From positions 1 through 43,906 of the forward strand of contig NZ_KV797932.1 of assembly GCF_001809535.1 (NCBI RefSeq): a DNA stretch of 43,906 nt, in the 5' to 3' direction. Shown one piece after another: positions 8,895 to 19,897 of the stretch (position 1 is the stretch's first letter; each line of letters begins with the position of its first letter). The translations under genes and the position numbers were made by a program. The notes under the pieces are model-generated. The model had not been told where the DNA came from. It saw nothing but the letters and a program-made list of their open reading frames with translations, and ran no database searches. This stretch comes from Aerococcus sp. HMSC062A02 (GTDB lineage: Bacteria > Bacillota > Bacilli > Lactobacillales > Aerococcaceae).

Positions 8895-9608
8895 TTAGCT
8901 ATTAGCTTCTTTTCCCTGAGTTTGAATACCCTGGCGGACGACTTCAGCCACTAATAACTTCTCCGCATCAATGATGGGAAAGGCCTTCTTCGGATCATGA
9001 CTATTGACATAGGAAACTTCCGTACAACCCAGGATTACGGCTGATGCGCCTTGGTCCATAAAGTCAGAAAGAATTTCCTCGTAGAGACTAAGGTCAGCAA
9101 GCGCTTGGTTCTTGACCTGGTCATAAATCAAGGTCATGATCTTCTCTTGCAGGGCTTCGTCTGGGGCCAAGGGCTGGCAACCTGCCCGCTCAATGGTCCG
9201 GTGGTAGAGTCCACTCTGGCTTGTCCCCTTGGTCGCACAGATACCAATTTTCTCCCCTTGGTGGTCAGCCAAAGCTTCTTCAACGAGTGTCAACATATTT
9301 ATAATAGGCAGGTCTGTTGCTGCCTGCAGGTCATCGAAGAAATAATGAGCCGTATTGCAAGGGATAGCCAAGAAATCTGGCCCTAAACTTTCGATTTGTT
9401 TAATATCTTCTATTAGAGGCTCAACAGGGCTCGCCTGGTCGTGGTCTAAGATATAGGCGGTCCGGTCGGGAACCGTTGCATGGTTAAAGAGGATATAGTT
9501 CAAATAAGCCTGGTCGCTTTCTGGACGATATAGCTTATTCATTTCTTCTAAAAAGTTCGTGGTCGCAACAGTCCCCATCCCTCCTATAATGCCAAAGAAA
9601 TGTTTCAT
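8895..9608 (-). CDS. Aspartate/glutamate racemase family protein (probable aspartate racemase)
   Basis: A 237-residue member of the cofactor-independent Asp/Glu racemase family. It starts with the GIIGGMG motif (residues 6-12) and has both catalytic cysteines, in AIPCNTAHYF (Cys84) and ILGCTE (Cys195). Members of this family interconvert L- and D-Asp. Placed directly after the ATP-grasp ligase and asparagine synthetase genes, its likely job is to supply D-Asp for the peptidoglycan side bridge, as the aspartate racemase next to the D-Asp ligase does in Enterococcus faecium. Glutamate racemase (MurI) is less likely because of the neighbours and the short GIIGGMG-type start. Confidence 0.85.
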   Translation of the reverse strand: MKHFFGIIGGMGTVATTNFLEEMNKLYRPESDQAYLNYILFNHATVPDRTAYILDHDQASPVEPLIEDIKQIESLGPDFLAIPCNTAHYFFDDLQAATDLPIINMLTLVEEALADHQGEKIGICATKGTSQSGLYHRTIERAGCQPLAPDEALQEKIMTLIYDQVKNQALADLSLYEEILSDFMDQGASAVILGCTEVSYVNSHDPKKAFPIIDAEKLLVAEVVRQGIQTQGKEANS

Positions 9609-9631
9609 AGTACCTCCCTCTACAGAGCCGG

Positions 9632-10849
9632 TTAAAGCTGGCCTGTTTCTTTAAATTTGCGGTAGTAATTGAGCTCCGATGCTTTCACATAGAGCTTGCG
9701 ACGCCAGTGATTGTCATAAGGATAAGCTAGGGGGTTAAAGACCTGCCCCTCTTGGTAGAGGCCCTTCACCTGGTCGGCATAAGATGTTCCTTGGAGGCGA
9801 CGCTTCACCAAACCCCGAGGCAGAACCGTAAATAAGGCCGGTATCGCCTCAAAACTATCAGGCACTGGTCGCCCAAAGAGATAGTCTTCAATGTAATAGT
9901 AGACAGGGTTTTGCCCACCTGCCGTCACATAATAATTGGACAGACCCAAGCGTGGATTCAATTCAAAGAAGACAAAAGCTTCCTGGTCATGATCGTAGAT
10001 TAAGTCGAAGTTGGCATAACCTGTAAAATCATAGGCTGTCATTAAGGCCTCCACATGACGGTAGACCTCCTCATGACCATTCTCACTCAGAATAGCCAGG
10101 TGGTTACCCGCTGCGCTGGCCGACCGGTCTTCAACCATGACCCGTCCAAAAGCTGTCAGCTTAATCTGCTTATCATGAGGCGAGCGGTAAGCTGTCACTA
10201 CTGCCTGGTCGGTATCCGCTCCTTCGATGAAGTCCTGAACAATAATCGGATCGAGGTAGCCACCCTGGCGCATGAGCTTGATGGCTGTCTGAGCTTCTTT
10301 AGGATCGTCACAGAAATAAATCTTCCGCTTCCCTTCAAAATGCAGGACCTGGTAGCTTGGCGTGATGGCTGGCTTAACGACCAGTTTGCCCTTAGCTTCA
10401 CTTGGAAGCTGGTCATCTGTCACTTGCCAGGTATGGGGGTAAGGGACCCCCACTTCCTCACACTTGGCATAGAATTTGGCCTTGTCTGTTGCCTCTTCTA
10501 AGGTTGCTAGGTCCACATAAGGAACGGTCCATCCCGCTTCTTCAAAGATATCGCGGTGGGTGATCAAATGCTCTGTGAACGTATCCTCAGAAGCGAGAAC
10601 AATTTTGGCTGCTTCTGGATAATCCCGTTCCACCCGGTCTCTAACTTCAATAAAATGCTCACGCAAGTTATCTGTTAAGTCAGGGTAGATATGCTTATTG
10701 ACAATCTTCGAATGGGCAACAGGGCCGGCGTCCATGGTTACATTTAACTCCGTCTTAATGCCGTATTGCTCATGGAAGGCCCGGGCAATACTATAGGCTC
10801 CCTTGTTCCCCAAGAACAAAACAGGAACAAATGCTTGTAAATTAGACAT
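9632..10849 (-). CDS. ATP-grasp ligase, probable D-aspartate ligase of peptidoglycan
   Basis: A 405-residue ATP-grasp protein. Its N-terminus PVLFLGNKGAYSIARAFHEQ resembles the Aslfm family, which adds D-Asp to the Lys side chain of UDP-MurNAc-pentapeptide. The central ATP-grasp fold shows KLVVKPAITPSYQ (about residue 155), IIVQDFIEGADTDQAV (about 200) and the metal-binding FFELNPRLGLSNYY (about 292). It lies 13 bp after the asparagine synthetase gene and 23 bp before the racemase gene, so synthesis, ligation and amidation of D-Asp would be encoded together. The ATP-grasp assignment is firm; the substrate is inferred from resemblance and neighbours. Confidence 0.78.
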   Translation of the reverse strand: MSNLQAFVPVLFLGNKGAYSIARAFHEQYGIKTELNVTMDAGPVAHSKIVNKHIYPDLTDNLREHFIEVRDRVERDYPEAAKIVLASEDTFTEHLITHRDIFEEAGWTVPYVDLATLEEATDKAKFYAKCEEVGVPYPHTWQVTDDQLPSEAKGKLVVKPAITPSYQVLHFEGKRKIYFCDDPKEAQTAIKLMRQGGYLDPIIVQDFIEGADTDQAVVTAYRSPHDKQIKLTAFGRVMVEDRSASAAGNHLAILSENGHEEVYRHVEALMTAYDFTGYANFDLIYDHDQEAFVFFELNPRLGLSNYYVTAGGQNPVYYYIEDYLFGRPVPDSFEAIPALFTVLPRGLVKRRLQGTSYADQVKGLYQEGQVFNPLAYPYDNHWRRKLYVKASELNYYRKFKETGQL

Positions 10850-10862
10850 AGCTCGGCTCCTT

Positions 10863-12782
10863 TTACGCGATATCGGCTGTTTCAGGGGCTAGGGTCTTGC
10901 AAGCGCCCTGATCCTTGATGAAGTAGATGGTATACCATAAGAGGAAGACATAGACCGCATAAATTTGGTGACCTAAGTCAGCCTTCTCTTGGCGGTGGTC
11001 CTCGAGTAATTGGAGGAGGGGTTCTTGGTCAAAGAATTCAGCCGCTAAGTCACTTTCAAACATAGCCTTAATATTAGAATAGAAAGGTTCTTCCCGTAAC
11101 CAGTGACGGATAGGGGTTGGGAAGCCGAGTTTCTTGCGCTTGGCCCACTCTTCAGGCAGGACATCTTCAGCCGCATTACGAAGGGCGACCTTAGTTTGCT
11201 TGGCTGTTGTCCGGTATTCGTCTGGAATTCCCTTAGCCATTTCCATGACTTCCTTATCCAAGAAAGGCACACGGAGTTCAAGAGAATGGGCCATACTCAT
11301 CTTGTCTGCCTTGAGCAAGATATCGCCTGGCATCCAAACATTCAAGTCCAGATACTGCATCTTTTGTAGGTCACTTTGGCCCGCCACTTGGGCATAGTAA
11401 GGGGCACAAATGTCAGTCGAGGTCTGATTGGACCGGTATTTTTCATTGAGGATAGCATGGGCTTGGGCATCTGGAAAGACCAGGGCCTGGCCGATAAATT
11501 TCTCTTCCACTGGGGTCACTGACCGTTCCGCCAATTGCTTGAGACGGGAAGGTTTTTGCCCCGTTGGTAAGAGGCGGTTAATGAAACGTCGCATGCCTAG
11601 AGGCAGTTTGTTGTAGTAATCTTGTTCAATATGGGAAGGTTGGTACCATTCATAGCCCCCGAAGAGCTCATCGGCTCCCTCACCAGATAGGACAACGGTC
11701 ACATTTTCAGCAGCTAATTGGTTGAGGAAGTAGAGGGGAACAATAGAGTAGTTGGCATCTGGTTCATCCAAGTAGTAGATAATATCCTCTAAGTTGTCGA
11801 AAGCTTGTTGTCCTGAGATATAACGGCTCTTGTTTTCGATTCCGAGTTGTTCTGATAATTTTTGGGCATGGACGGTTTCATTAAACATGTCTTCATATTC
11901 TTTAAAGCCCACTGAGAAGGACTGTTGAGGCTCAAGCAAGGCGGTAACCAAGCTCGAGTCTACCCCACCGGATAGGAAGGAGCCAACTTTAACATCGGAC
12001 ATAGCATGGAGTTCCACTGATTCATCGATCGATGCCTTGATTTTTTCCACATAGTAATCAATATCTTCTTGGGCAGGCTCACTCGTTTCATCATGGAAGG
12101 CCTTGTCCCAATATTTCACGGTCTGCATTTTGCCATTTTGGTAGAGCATATAATGGGCTGGCTCTAACTTGTAGACCCCCTTAAAGAAAGTCTCATCTAA
12201 TGGGTTATACTGGAAGGTCAAGAAAGGTTGGATAGCTTCCTTGTTTAAGGCCTTGATGAAGTTGGGATGGTCGAGGAAGCTCTTGATTTCAGAACCGAAG
12301 AGCAGGCTGCCATCTGTCGTATAGTCCGTATAGTAGAGGGGTTTAATCCCGAAACCGTCGCGGGCTAAGAGGGCACGCTTTTCCTGGGTATCCCAGATGC
12401 AGAAGGCGAACATCCCCCGTAATTTGGCCACAATATCTTCGCCGTATTCTTCAAAGCCACGGATAATGACTTCACTATCTGTTTCTGAAATAAATTCATA
12501 ACCCTTTGCCTTAAGGTCCTTGCGCAAGGTCTTGTAGTTATAGATTTCACCATTAAAGACCATGACGTAACGGCCATCCTTGCTGTAGAAAGGCTGGTTC
12601 CCACAATCGCTCAGGTCAATAATGGACAAGCGACGGAAGCCCAAGGAGATGTCGTCATCTGTGTAGACACCTGCGCTATCTGGCCCCCGGTGGACAATTC
12701 GTTCCATCATGGCATCTAGTATTTCTTTATCATTTTCAAGTTTACGGTCGGCACCATAGATATATCCGACAAAACCACACAT
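10863..12782 (-). CDS. asnB: Glutamine-hydrolysing asparagine synthetase (AsnB/AsnH type)
   Basis: A 639-residue two-domain enzyme. The N-terminal class II glutaminase begins MCGFVGYIYG with nucleophile Cys2 and has the FNGEIYN motif (76-82). The C-terminal synthetase domain has the PP-loop SGGVDSS (271-277) and the LSGEGADELFGGYEW block. In lactococci and lactobacilli AsnH enzymes of this type amidate the D-Asp side bridge of peptidoglycan to D-Asn. Clustering with the ligase and racemase genes suggests the same role here; free asparagine synthesis is the alternative. A TATAAT element lies about 55 bp upstream (12836-12841) with a weak -35 region. It is the first gene of the operon. Confidence 0.92.
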   Translation of the reverse strand: MCGFVGYIYGADRKLENDKEILDAMMERIVHRGPDSAGVYTDDDISLGFRRLSIIDLSDCGNQPFYSKDGRYVMVFNGEIYNYKTLRKDLKAKGYEFISETDSEVIIRGFEEYGEDIVAKLRGMFAFCIWDTQEKRALLARDGFGIKPLYYTDYTTDGSLLFGSEIKSFLDHPNFIKALNKEAIQPFLTFQYNPLDETFFKGVYKLEPAHYMLYQNGKMQTVKYWDKAFHDETSEPAQEDIDYYVEKIKASIDESVELHAMSDVKVGSFLSGGVDSSLVTALLEPQQSFSVGFKEYEDMFNETVHAQKLSEQLGIENKSRYISGQQAFDNLEDIIYYLDEPDANYSIVPLYFLNQLAAENVTVVLSGEGADELFGGYEWYQPSHIEQDYYNKLPLGMRRFINRLLPTGQKPSRLKQLAERSVTPVEEKFIGQALVFPDAQAHAILNEKYRSNQTSTDICAPYYAQVAGQSDLQKMQYLDLNVWMPGDILLKADKMSMAHSLELRVPFLDKEVMEMAKGIPDEYRTTAKQTKVALRNAAEDVLPEEWAKRKKLGFPTPIRHWLREEPFYSNIKAMFESDLAAEFFDQEPLLQLLEDHRQEKADLGHQIYAVYVFLLWYTIYFIKDQGACKTLAPETADIA

Positions 12783-12881
12783 AATTATTACCTCATTTTT
12801 TATTTTTTTCGCATTTCTCTATCTTCTATCTCTTTATTATAACGAATGCCTGGTCCCTTAAGTCTAAAAGATTTGTAAAAA

Positions 12882-13766
12882 TTAAGAACATCCCGCTTCA
12901 TTCAAAGCATCACTCAAACGAGCAAACTCTTCAATACTCAGGGTTTCAGCCCGGCGCTTGGGATCAATTTCGGCCTGGGCCAAGGCCTCCTCTACCCGCT
13001 CCAAGACTTGGGGGTCCTTGCCAAAGAATTGGCGGAGATTATTCCACAAGGTCTTGCGCCGCTGCTTGAAGCTGGCCCGCACCAAGCGGAAGAAGAAGTC
13101 TTCATCTTGGACAGAGACCTTGGCTTGGGGGCGGCGTTTCAAGTAGAGAATAGCCGAGTCAACATTCGGACGCGGTTTAAAGACTGTGCGCGGCACCGTG
13201 AAGGCAATCTCAGCCTCACAATAATAATCGATCGCAATCGTTAAGGACCCGTAAGCCTTGGAATGCGTAGCTGCGGTCAATCGCTCCGCCACTTCTTTTT
13301 GCATCATAAGCACAAAGCCGTCAAAACGCAGGCCGGATTCTAAGAGTTTAAAGATAATTGGCGTCGTGATGTAGTAAGGCAGGTTGGCCACTACTAGCAA
13401 GCGGTCATCTGCTGAGAAGTAGTGACTGACCGTCTCTGCAATATCCACTTCCAAGATATCAGCATGAAGGACATGGATATTGTCATAGTCGCTCAGCTCA
13501 TTGGCCAAAACCGGCAGCAAGCGTTGGTCCAATTCGAAGGCTAGAACTTCTTTGCCTTCCTGGGCCAGAACCTCTGTCAAAGCCCCGATACCGGGACCGA
13601 TCTCGATCACATTCGTTGCTTTGTCAATCTCTCCTGTGGCTACCATATCTGCTAAGACCTGGGGCTCCATCAGAAAGTTTTGCCCCAGGCTCTTCTTGGC
13701 TTCCAAGTGGTAGCGTTTGAGTATTTCATTGGTACGCGAAGGCGTTGCGATTAATTTCTTTTTCAT
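12882..13766 (-). CDS. rsmA: 16S rRNA dimethyladenosine transferase RsmA (KsgA)
   Basis: A 294-residue methyltransferase that dimethylates two adjacent adenosines near the 3' end of 16S rRNA during small-subunit maturation. It shows KKSLGQNFL near residue 25, the SAM-binding VIEIGPGIGALTEVL (about 57-71) and the catalytic NLPYYITTPI motif (about 127). The C-terminal helical domain includes SFKQRRKTLWNNL. Its ATG overlaps the stop of rnmV by 4 bp (ATGA), so it is translationally coupled to the RNase M5 gene. The pair is a conserved Bacillota arrangement. Confidence 0.97.
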   Translation of the reverse strand: MKKKLIATPSRTNEILKRYHLEAKKSLGQNFLMEPQVLADMVATGEIDKATNVIEIGPGIGALTEVLAQEGKEVLAFELDQRLLPVLANELSDYDNIHVLHADILEVDIAETVSHYFSADDRLLVVANLPYYITTPIIFKLLESGLRFDGFVLMMQKEVAERLTAATHSKAYGSLTIAIDYYCEAEIAFTVPRTVFKPRPNVDSAILYLKRRPQAKVSVQDEDFFFRLVRASFKQRRKTLWNNLRQFFGKDPQVLERVEEALAQAEIDPKRRAETLSIEEFARLSDALNEAGCS

Positions 13767-14347
13767 AGGTCCTCCTCAGCCTGGTCCGCTTCATAGTCGG
13801 CCATGACTTCTTTGACACGTTCAATAGGAATCTGGAACATCTGCAAGCGTTTGGCTAATTGTTTGCCATTGCTGTGGCCGATATAGAGTTGTTCGGCCAG
13901 ATAGTCCCGGCGCTGTTGGGCATCCTTCCCTCCTAACAGACCCAGGTCAAGGAGGGCTGAGCGGTCAATCGCCTGGACGCCTGCGTCTTGGTCCACCACC
14001 GTATAAACCCGGTCTAGGGCCTGGCGGATAGCCGCTTCGGAAGCATGCTCAACCCCCAGGCTGGCCCGAAGCGATGACGCGCGAGCATCTTCTCTTGAAA
14101 TAAAAGCATGTTGGACGCCCGGCACAGCCGTCTGAATGGCCTGGCGGATTTTCGTTCCCGAGATATCCGGATCTGTAAAGACAATAACCCCCTTGACCGC
14201 TTGGGCCTGGCGGATTTGGTCGAGGATGGCCTCATTTAAGGCCGAGCCTCCAGTCTCAATCGTATAGACGTCAAAAATTTCTTGGAGCCGCCGCGTATCG
14301 TCGCGGCCCTCGACCACGATCACTTCTTTTATCTTGTCCTTAGCCAT
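13763..14347 (-). CDS. rnmV: Ribonuclease M5 (5S rRNA maturation)
   Basis: A TOPRIM-domain nuclease that matures 5S rRNA. The N-terminus carries EVIVVEGRDDTRRL, with the TOPRIM Glu, and a VIVFTDPDISGTKIR block with the DxD acidic pair. I place the start at the ATG at 14347 (MAKDKIKE), giving 194 residues. It overlaps the tatD stop by 8 bp and has an AGAAAGGG sequence upstream, whereas the longer reading from 14383 has no ribosome binding site. It sits in tatD-rnmV-rsmA, with overlaps at both ends. Confidence 0.95.
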   Translation of the reverse strand: MAKDKIKEVIVVEGRDDTRRLQEIFDVYTIETGGSALNEAILDQIRQAQAVKGVIVFTDPDISGTKIRQAIQTAVPGVQHAFISREDARASSLRASLGVEHASEAAIRQALDRVYTVVDQDAGVQAIDRSALLDLGLLGGKDAQQRRDYLAEQLYIGHSNGKQLAKRLQMFQIPIERVKEVMADYEADQAEEDL

Positions 14348-15149
14348 CTGCTTGCCCTTTCTTCTGGAAAGTTTGGCCGTCATAAGTCAGATTAAAGAAG
14401 CGGCAAGCATTGTCAAAGGTCAACTGAGCAAAGTCTTCATAGGACATGTCTAATTCATCAGCGAGCCGGTTGCAAACATAGCGGACCAAGTGACTGCCAT
14501 TCTTTTGTCCGCGTTTAGGTTCAGGCGTTAGATAGGGCGAATCCGTTTCAATTAAGATGCGGTCTTTAGGGCATAGGCGCACCGCTTCTCGCACTTCTTT
14601 TGACTTCTTGAAGGTCGAGACGCCACTGAAGGAAAGATACATGCCTAGGTCCAGGTAAGCCTGAGCCAGATCTGGGCCATCTCCAAAGTTATGGATGACC
14701 CCACCAATTTCACCGATCTTTTCTTCTTTAAGAATTTGGTAAGTGGCTTCCTGGGCATCACGCGAATGGATAACCACCGGCAGTTCATAGTCGCGGGCTA
14801 TGGCTAATTGCTGGCGGAGGACACGCTCTTGGACCTCCCGAGGGCTCTTATCCCAGTGAAAGTCCAAGCCAATTTCGCCCACACCGACTGCCTTAGGATG
14901 AGTCAGCTGTTGGCGCAAGAGGTCTTCCTCCTCTGAGCCAAAGTCAATTGCATCCACAGGGTGCCAGCCAAAGACTGCCAATAAGTCATCGTTTTGAGCC
15001 AGCATCTCATTCGCCCGGTCAATACTTTCCCGGTCCGAGCCAATCAGGGTCATACCCTTGACACCTGCCGCTCTCGCCTTAGCCAAGGCCTGGTCGCGGT
15101 CCTCATCAAATTCACTCGCATTCAAATGGGTGTGCGAATCAAATAGCAT
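14340..15149 (-). CDS. tatD: TatD-family metal-dependent hydrolase
   Basis: A 269-residue TIM-barrel metallohydrolase. The metal ligands HTH are at residues 6-8 of MLFDSHTHLN, with further conserved GEIGLDFHWD (about 93-102), PVVIHSRDA (about 125) and ILIETDSPYL near residue 203. TatD proteins have been described as 3'-5' exonucleases or DNases; the physiological role of this YabD-type member is uncertain. The gene follows metG after a terminator-like hairpin and leads the tatD-rnmV-rsmA group. Confidence 0.93.
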   Translation of the reverse strand: MLFDSHTHLNASEFDEDRDQALAKARAAGVKGMTLIGSDRESIDRANEMLAQNDDLLAVFGWHPVDAIDFGSEEEDLLRQQLTHPKAVGVGEIGLDFHWDKSPREVQERVLRQQLAIARDYELPVVIHSRDAQEATYQILKEEKIGEIGGVIHNFGDGPDLAQAYLDLGMYLSFSGVSTFKKSKEVREAVRLCPKDRILIETDSPYLTPEPKRGQKNGSHLVRYVCNRLADELDMSYEDFAQLTFDNACRFFNLTYDGQTFQKKGQADG

Positions 15150-15206
15150 CTCTTTTCCTTCTTTCTCTCAAGCTTACAAAAATACACCTTTCCCGTCCAA
15201 GTAATA

Positions 15207-15240
15207 AATAAAGGTTGGAGACCAAAGCCCAACCTTTATT
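15207..15240 (-). terminator. Terminator or attenuator between metG and tatD
   Basis: Hairpin AATAAAGGTTGG / CCAACCTTTATT, with T-rich flanks on both strands. On the minus strand it ends metG transcripts, and partial read-through into tatD is possible. Confidence 0.75.
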
Positions 15241-15268
15241 TTTTCTCAATCACTACTCAGTCTGGAAA

Positions 15269-17290
<2,022 letters not shown>

Positions 17291-17458
17291 TTAATTGATT
17301 TTCCTTAATAGTATAGCATAGATAAGCCCTGACTTTAAAGTAAGTGACTGGATAAATGATCGCTCCTGTTCGACCTGGGCAAACACAAAAGAAACATAAA
17401 AACCGGGGCTGAGTGAACCCGGATTCAAAGTAAACAATGATTTCAAAAGAAAAGGCAG

Positions 17459-17487
17459 AAAGAGGCTAGGGAAAATCCCTAACCTCT
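17459..17487 (-). terminator. Terminator of the NlpC/P60 gene
   Basis: Hairpin AGAGGCTAGGG / CCCTAACCTCT followed by a T-rich stretch on the minus strand, 16 bp after the stop codon. Confidence 0.85.
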
Positions 17488-17502
17488 AAACCAGGCAAGC
17501 CA

Positions 17503-18042
17503 CTATAGGTTGATCACAAAGGAGGGACGGAAGTGGTCCACATGGCCGTAAGTCACCGTCTGACCAGGCTGAGGGGCATGGATATAAGCCCCATCCCCCA
17601 AAGCAATCGCTACATGGTAAGCCCCACCGGCTCCCTCCCAAAAATAAAGGCCTCCAGGTCTCGCCGCTTCAACTGCTTCGTGCGGGCCAATTAATTCCTG
17701 GGCATAAGTCGTCCGGCCAATCTGGAGACCGTTCTCCAAGTAAACCTGGTGGACCAAGCCAGAACAATCAAAGCCTGCCGGTGTCTCCCCACCCCAAACA
17801 TAGGGGACGCCTAAATAGGCCTCAGCTGAAGCAATAATTTCCGCTCCGAGCTCGGAAGCCGGTAAATCTCGGCTCAGATCATTCTCCAAATTGATCGGAT
17901 CCGCTAGCTGACAACAAGACCGAGGACAGAGTTCAAGATCCTGGCCCACCGCCTTTGCCGGAAGCTGTCCCGCATGAACAGTCTGGCCTTGGCAGAAAAA
18001 GATAATCAACGCAACAAAAACAACACTAATTATTTTCTTCAT
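17503..18042 (-). CDS. Secreted NlpC/P60-family peptidoglycan hydrolase
   Basis: A 179-residue exported protein. An N-terminal signal peptide (MKKIISVVFVALIIFF then HAG) precedes a linker and a C-terminal NlpC/P60 cysteine peptidase domain. The catalytic Cys lies in GFDCSGLVHQVY, the His in AYHVAIALGDG, and the third polar residue in YIHAPQPGQ. Such enzymes usually cleave D-Glu to diamino-acid bonds in peptidoglycan stems. I chose the ATG at 18042, with GAGG about 10 bp upstream, over the upstream TTG at 18057. No LysM or SH3 domain is present. The mature N-terminal region has an unusual cysteine cluster, CPRSCC. Confidence 0.88.
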   Translation of the reverse strand: MKKIISVVFVALIIFFCQGQTVHAGQLPAKAVGQDLELCPRSCCQLADPINLENDLSRDLPASELGAEIIASAEAYLGVPYVWGGETPAGFDCSGLVHQVYLENGLQIGRTTYAQELIGPHEAVEAARPGGLYFWEGAGGAYHVAIALGDGAYIHAPQPGQTVTYGHVDHFRPSFVINL

Positions 18043-18148
18043 GGATGAAATCCTCAATTCTTAAGTATTCCACCCTGAACCATATTCAGTTTAACACAAG
18101 CATATTAAATTCCTGTAAAAGTCTTGTAAAGAATACTTTGCCTATAAT

Positions 18149-18192
18149 AAAAGTTCCCAGTCATAAGCATGGTGGCATAACTGGAAACTTTT
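18149..18192 (-). terminator. Terminator of tyrS
   Basis: Hairpin with arms AAAGTTCCCAGTCAT / ATAACTGGAAACTTT and a T-run on the minus strand, about 20 bp after the tyrS stop. Confidence 0.85.
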
Positions 18193-18211
18193 CTCTTAGA
18201 TATTTGAATGG

Positions 18212-19474
18212 CTAGTCGGCCAATGTAATCAAGAAATATTTCTTTTTGCCCCGGCGCACGACAATATAGCGACTTTCAATAGCATCGGCTTCAGAAATTT
18301 CATAATCCAAATCTTGAACCCGTTCACCGTTAATATAAATCGCACCGTTTTGAATATCTTCACGGGATTGGCGGCGAGATTTCTCAACTTCCGCATCCAC
18401 CAACCAAACGGCTAGGTTAGCAGTTTCCTTAGGCATGGTTTTACCTGGCATCTTGCCAAAGCCTTGCTCGATTTGTTGGGCAGTCAGCTGTTTGATATCG
18501 CCTTTGAATAAGGCGTCAGTAATGGCTAAGGCATCTTGTAAGCCTTCTTCGCCGTGGACGAAGCGGGTCATTTCCTCTGCTAAGGCCTTCTGAGCTTCAC
18601 GCTTTTCAGGTTCATTCGCAACTTTTTCTGCATAGTCAGCAATCTCTTCTTGAGACAAGAAAGTGAAGTATTTGAGGTATTTAATGACGTCGGCATCTTG
18701 TTGGTTGACCCAGAATTGGTAGAATTCATATGGCGAAGTTTTCTCAGGATCTAACCAAACAGCCCCACCAGCAGTCTTGCCGAATTTGGTGCCGTCAGCT
18801 TTCAGCATTAACGGAATGGTTAGTCCAAAGGCTTGGGCTTCCGGTCCTTCCACCTTGCGGATGTAGTCCAAGCCTGAGGTAATATTCCCCCATTGGTCGG
18901 CCCCACCAATTTGCAGGCGAACGTCCTCTTCTTGGTAGAGGTGGAGGAAATCCATAGATTGGAGGATTTGGTAGGCAAACTCAGTAAAGGAAATCCCAAC
19001 TTCTAGGCGGGAAGCAACGATATCCTTAGCCAACATGGTATTGACATTGAAGCGCTTGCCGGCCGTCCGCAAGAAGTCAAGCAAGCTAATGTCCTTGGTC
19101 CAATCATAGTTATTGACCATGCGGAAATCAGCATCTGGATCCTTGAGGAAGAGCTTCTTCATCTGTTCGCTCAACTTACGCGCATTTTCATTTACTTTGT
19201 CAAGAGATTGGAGCTGACGTTCTTCAGACTTACCTGAAGGATCCCCAATTGTCCCGGTCGCCCCACCAATCAAAATCACTGGCCGGTGCCCAGCAAGTTG
19301 GAAACGTTTCAGCATAATAAAAGGAATTAAGTGGCCAATATGCAAGGAGTCCCCCGTTGGATCGACCCCACAATAGAGACTGATCTTATGGTTTTCAACA
19401 TAATTTCTCAAGCCCTCTTCATCCGTCTGCTGGTTAATGGCTCCCCGCCATTCCAATTCATCAATAATATTCAT
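18212..19474 (-). CDS. tyrS: Tyrosyl-tRNA synthetase
   Basis: A 420-residue class I synthetase. It shows DPTGDSLHIGHLIPF (HIGH motif, about residues 38-52), the tyrosine-binding QIGGADQWGN (about 190) and KFGKTAGGA as the KMSKS equivalent (about 228). The C-terminal S4-like RNA-binding domain (NGAIYINGERV) is present. It is a single-gene transcript under tyrosine T-box control, ending at a strong terminator. Confidence 0.97.
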   Translation of the reverse strand: MNIIDELEWRGAINQQTDEEGLRNYVENHKISLYCGVDPTGDSLHIGHLIPFIMLKRFQLAGHRPVILIGGATGTIGDPSGKSEERQLQSLDKVNENARKLSEQMKKLFLKDPDADFRMVNNYDWTKDISLLDFLRTAGKRFNVNTMLAKDIVASRLEVGISFTEFAYQILQSMDFLHLYQEEDVRLQIGGADQWGNITSGLDYIRKVEGPEAQAFGLTIPLMLKADGTKFGKTAGGAVWLDPEKTSPYEFYQFWVNQQDADVIKYLKYFTFLSQEEIADYAEKVANEPEKREAQKALAEEMTRFVHGEEGLQDALAITDALFKGDIKQLTAQQIEQGFGKMPGKTMPKETANLAVWLVDAEVEKSRRQSREDIQNGAIYINGERVQDLDYEISEADAIESRYIVVRRGKKKYFLITLAD

Positions 19475-19545
19475 GATAAACCTCCTTAAGTTAATTCATA
19501 TGCAGGCAATATTCATCGATTAGCCCCGTCTAAGATCCCAGACTA

Positions 19546-19775
19546 ATAAAAAAGTCCCTAAGCCTCACTCCTTGTGAAGCCTAGGGACGACCTTGCCGTG
19601 TTACCACCCAGTTTGCTAGAACACTAGCCACTCGACATGCGTTAAAGGACATGACCCTAATATCTTAGACCGAGGAACCGTAATTCACACTTGACGACGG
19701 GCTAATTTTCACCAACCACTAGCTCTCTACTATCGCGTCTGCCAAGGCTACTGCAATTCGATATTTTATCTATGT
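19546..19775 (-). promoter_or_regulatory. Tyrosine T-box leader of tyrS
   Basis: On the minus strand the leader has the T-box core ACTGGGTGGTAACACGGC (19595-19612) and a downstream terminator, arms GTCCCTAGGCTTC and GAGGCTTAGGGAC (19554-19588), followed by T6. A candidate tyrosine specifier UAC lies at 19680-19682 in an AAUUACGG context within the Stem I region. Uncharged tRNA-Tyr would favour the antiterminator and allow tyrS transcription. It occupies most of the 400 bp gap between tyrS and the divergent aminotransferase gene. Confidence 0.9.
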
Positions 19776-19781
19776 GGGCCT

Positions 19782-19810
19782 AGTATAAGCGACCCAGTCA
19801 GAAAAGTCAA
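19782..19810 (-). promoter_or_regulatory. Promoter of the tyrS T-box leader
   Basis: TTGACT (19805-19810) and TATACT (19782-19787) on the minus strand are separated by 17 bp and placed just upstream of the T-box leader. Confidence 0.75.
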
Positions 19811-19897
19811 ACCAAATAAAAATATTTTACCTCCTGCTTTAAAAGCCTTTGTCAAAAGCCGGACCCTGTAGTAAGCTTGAAGAAAAAGGAGGATTCC

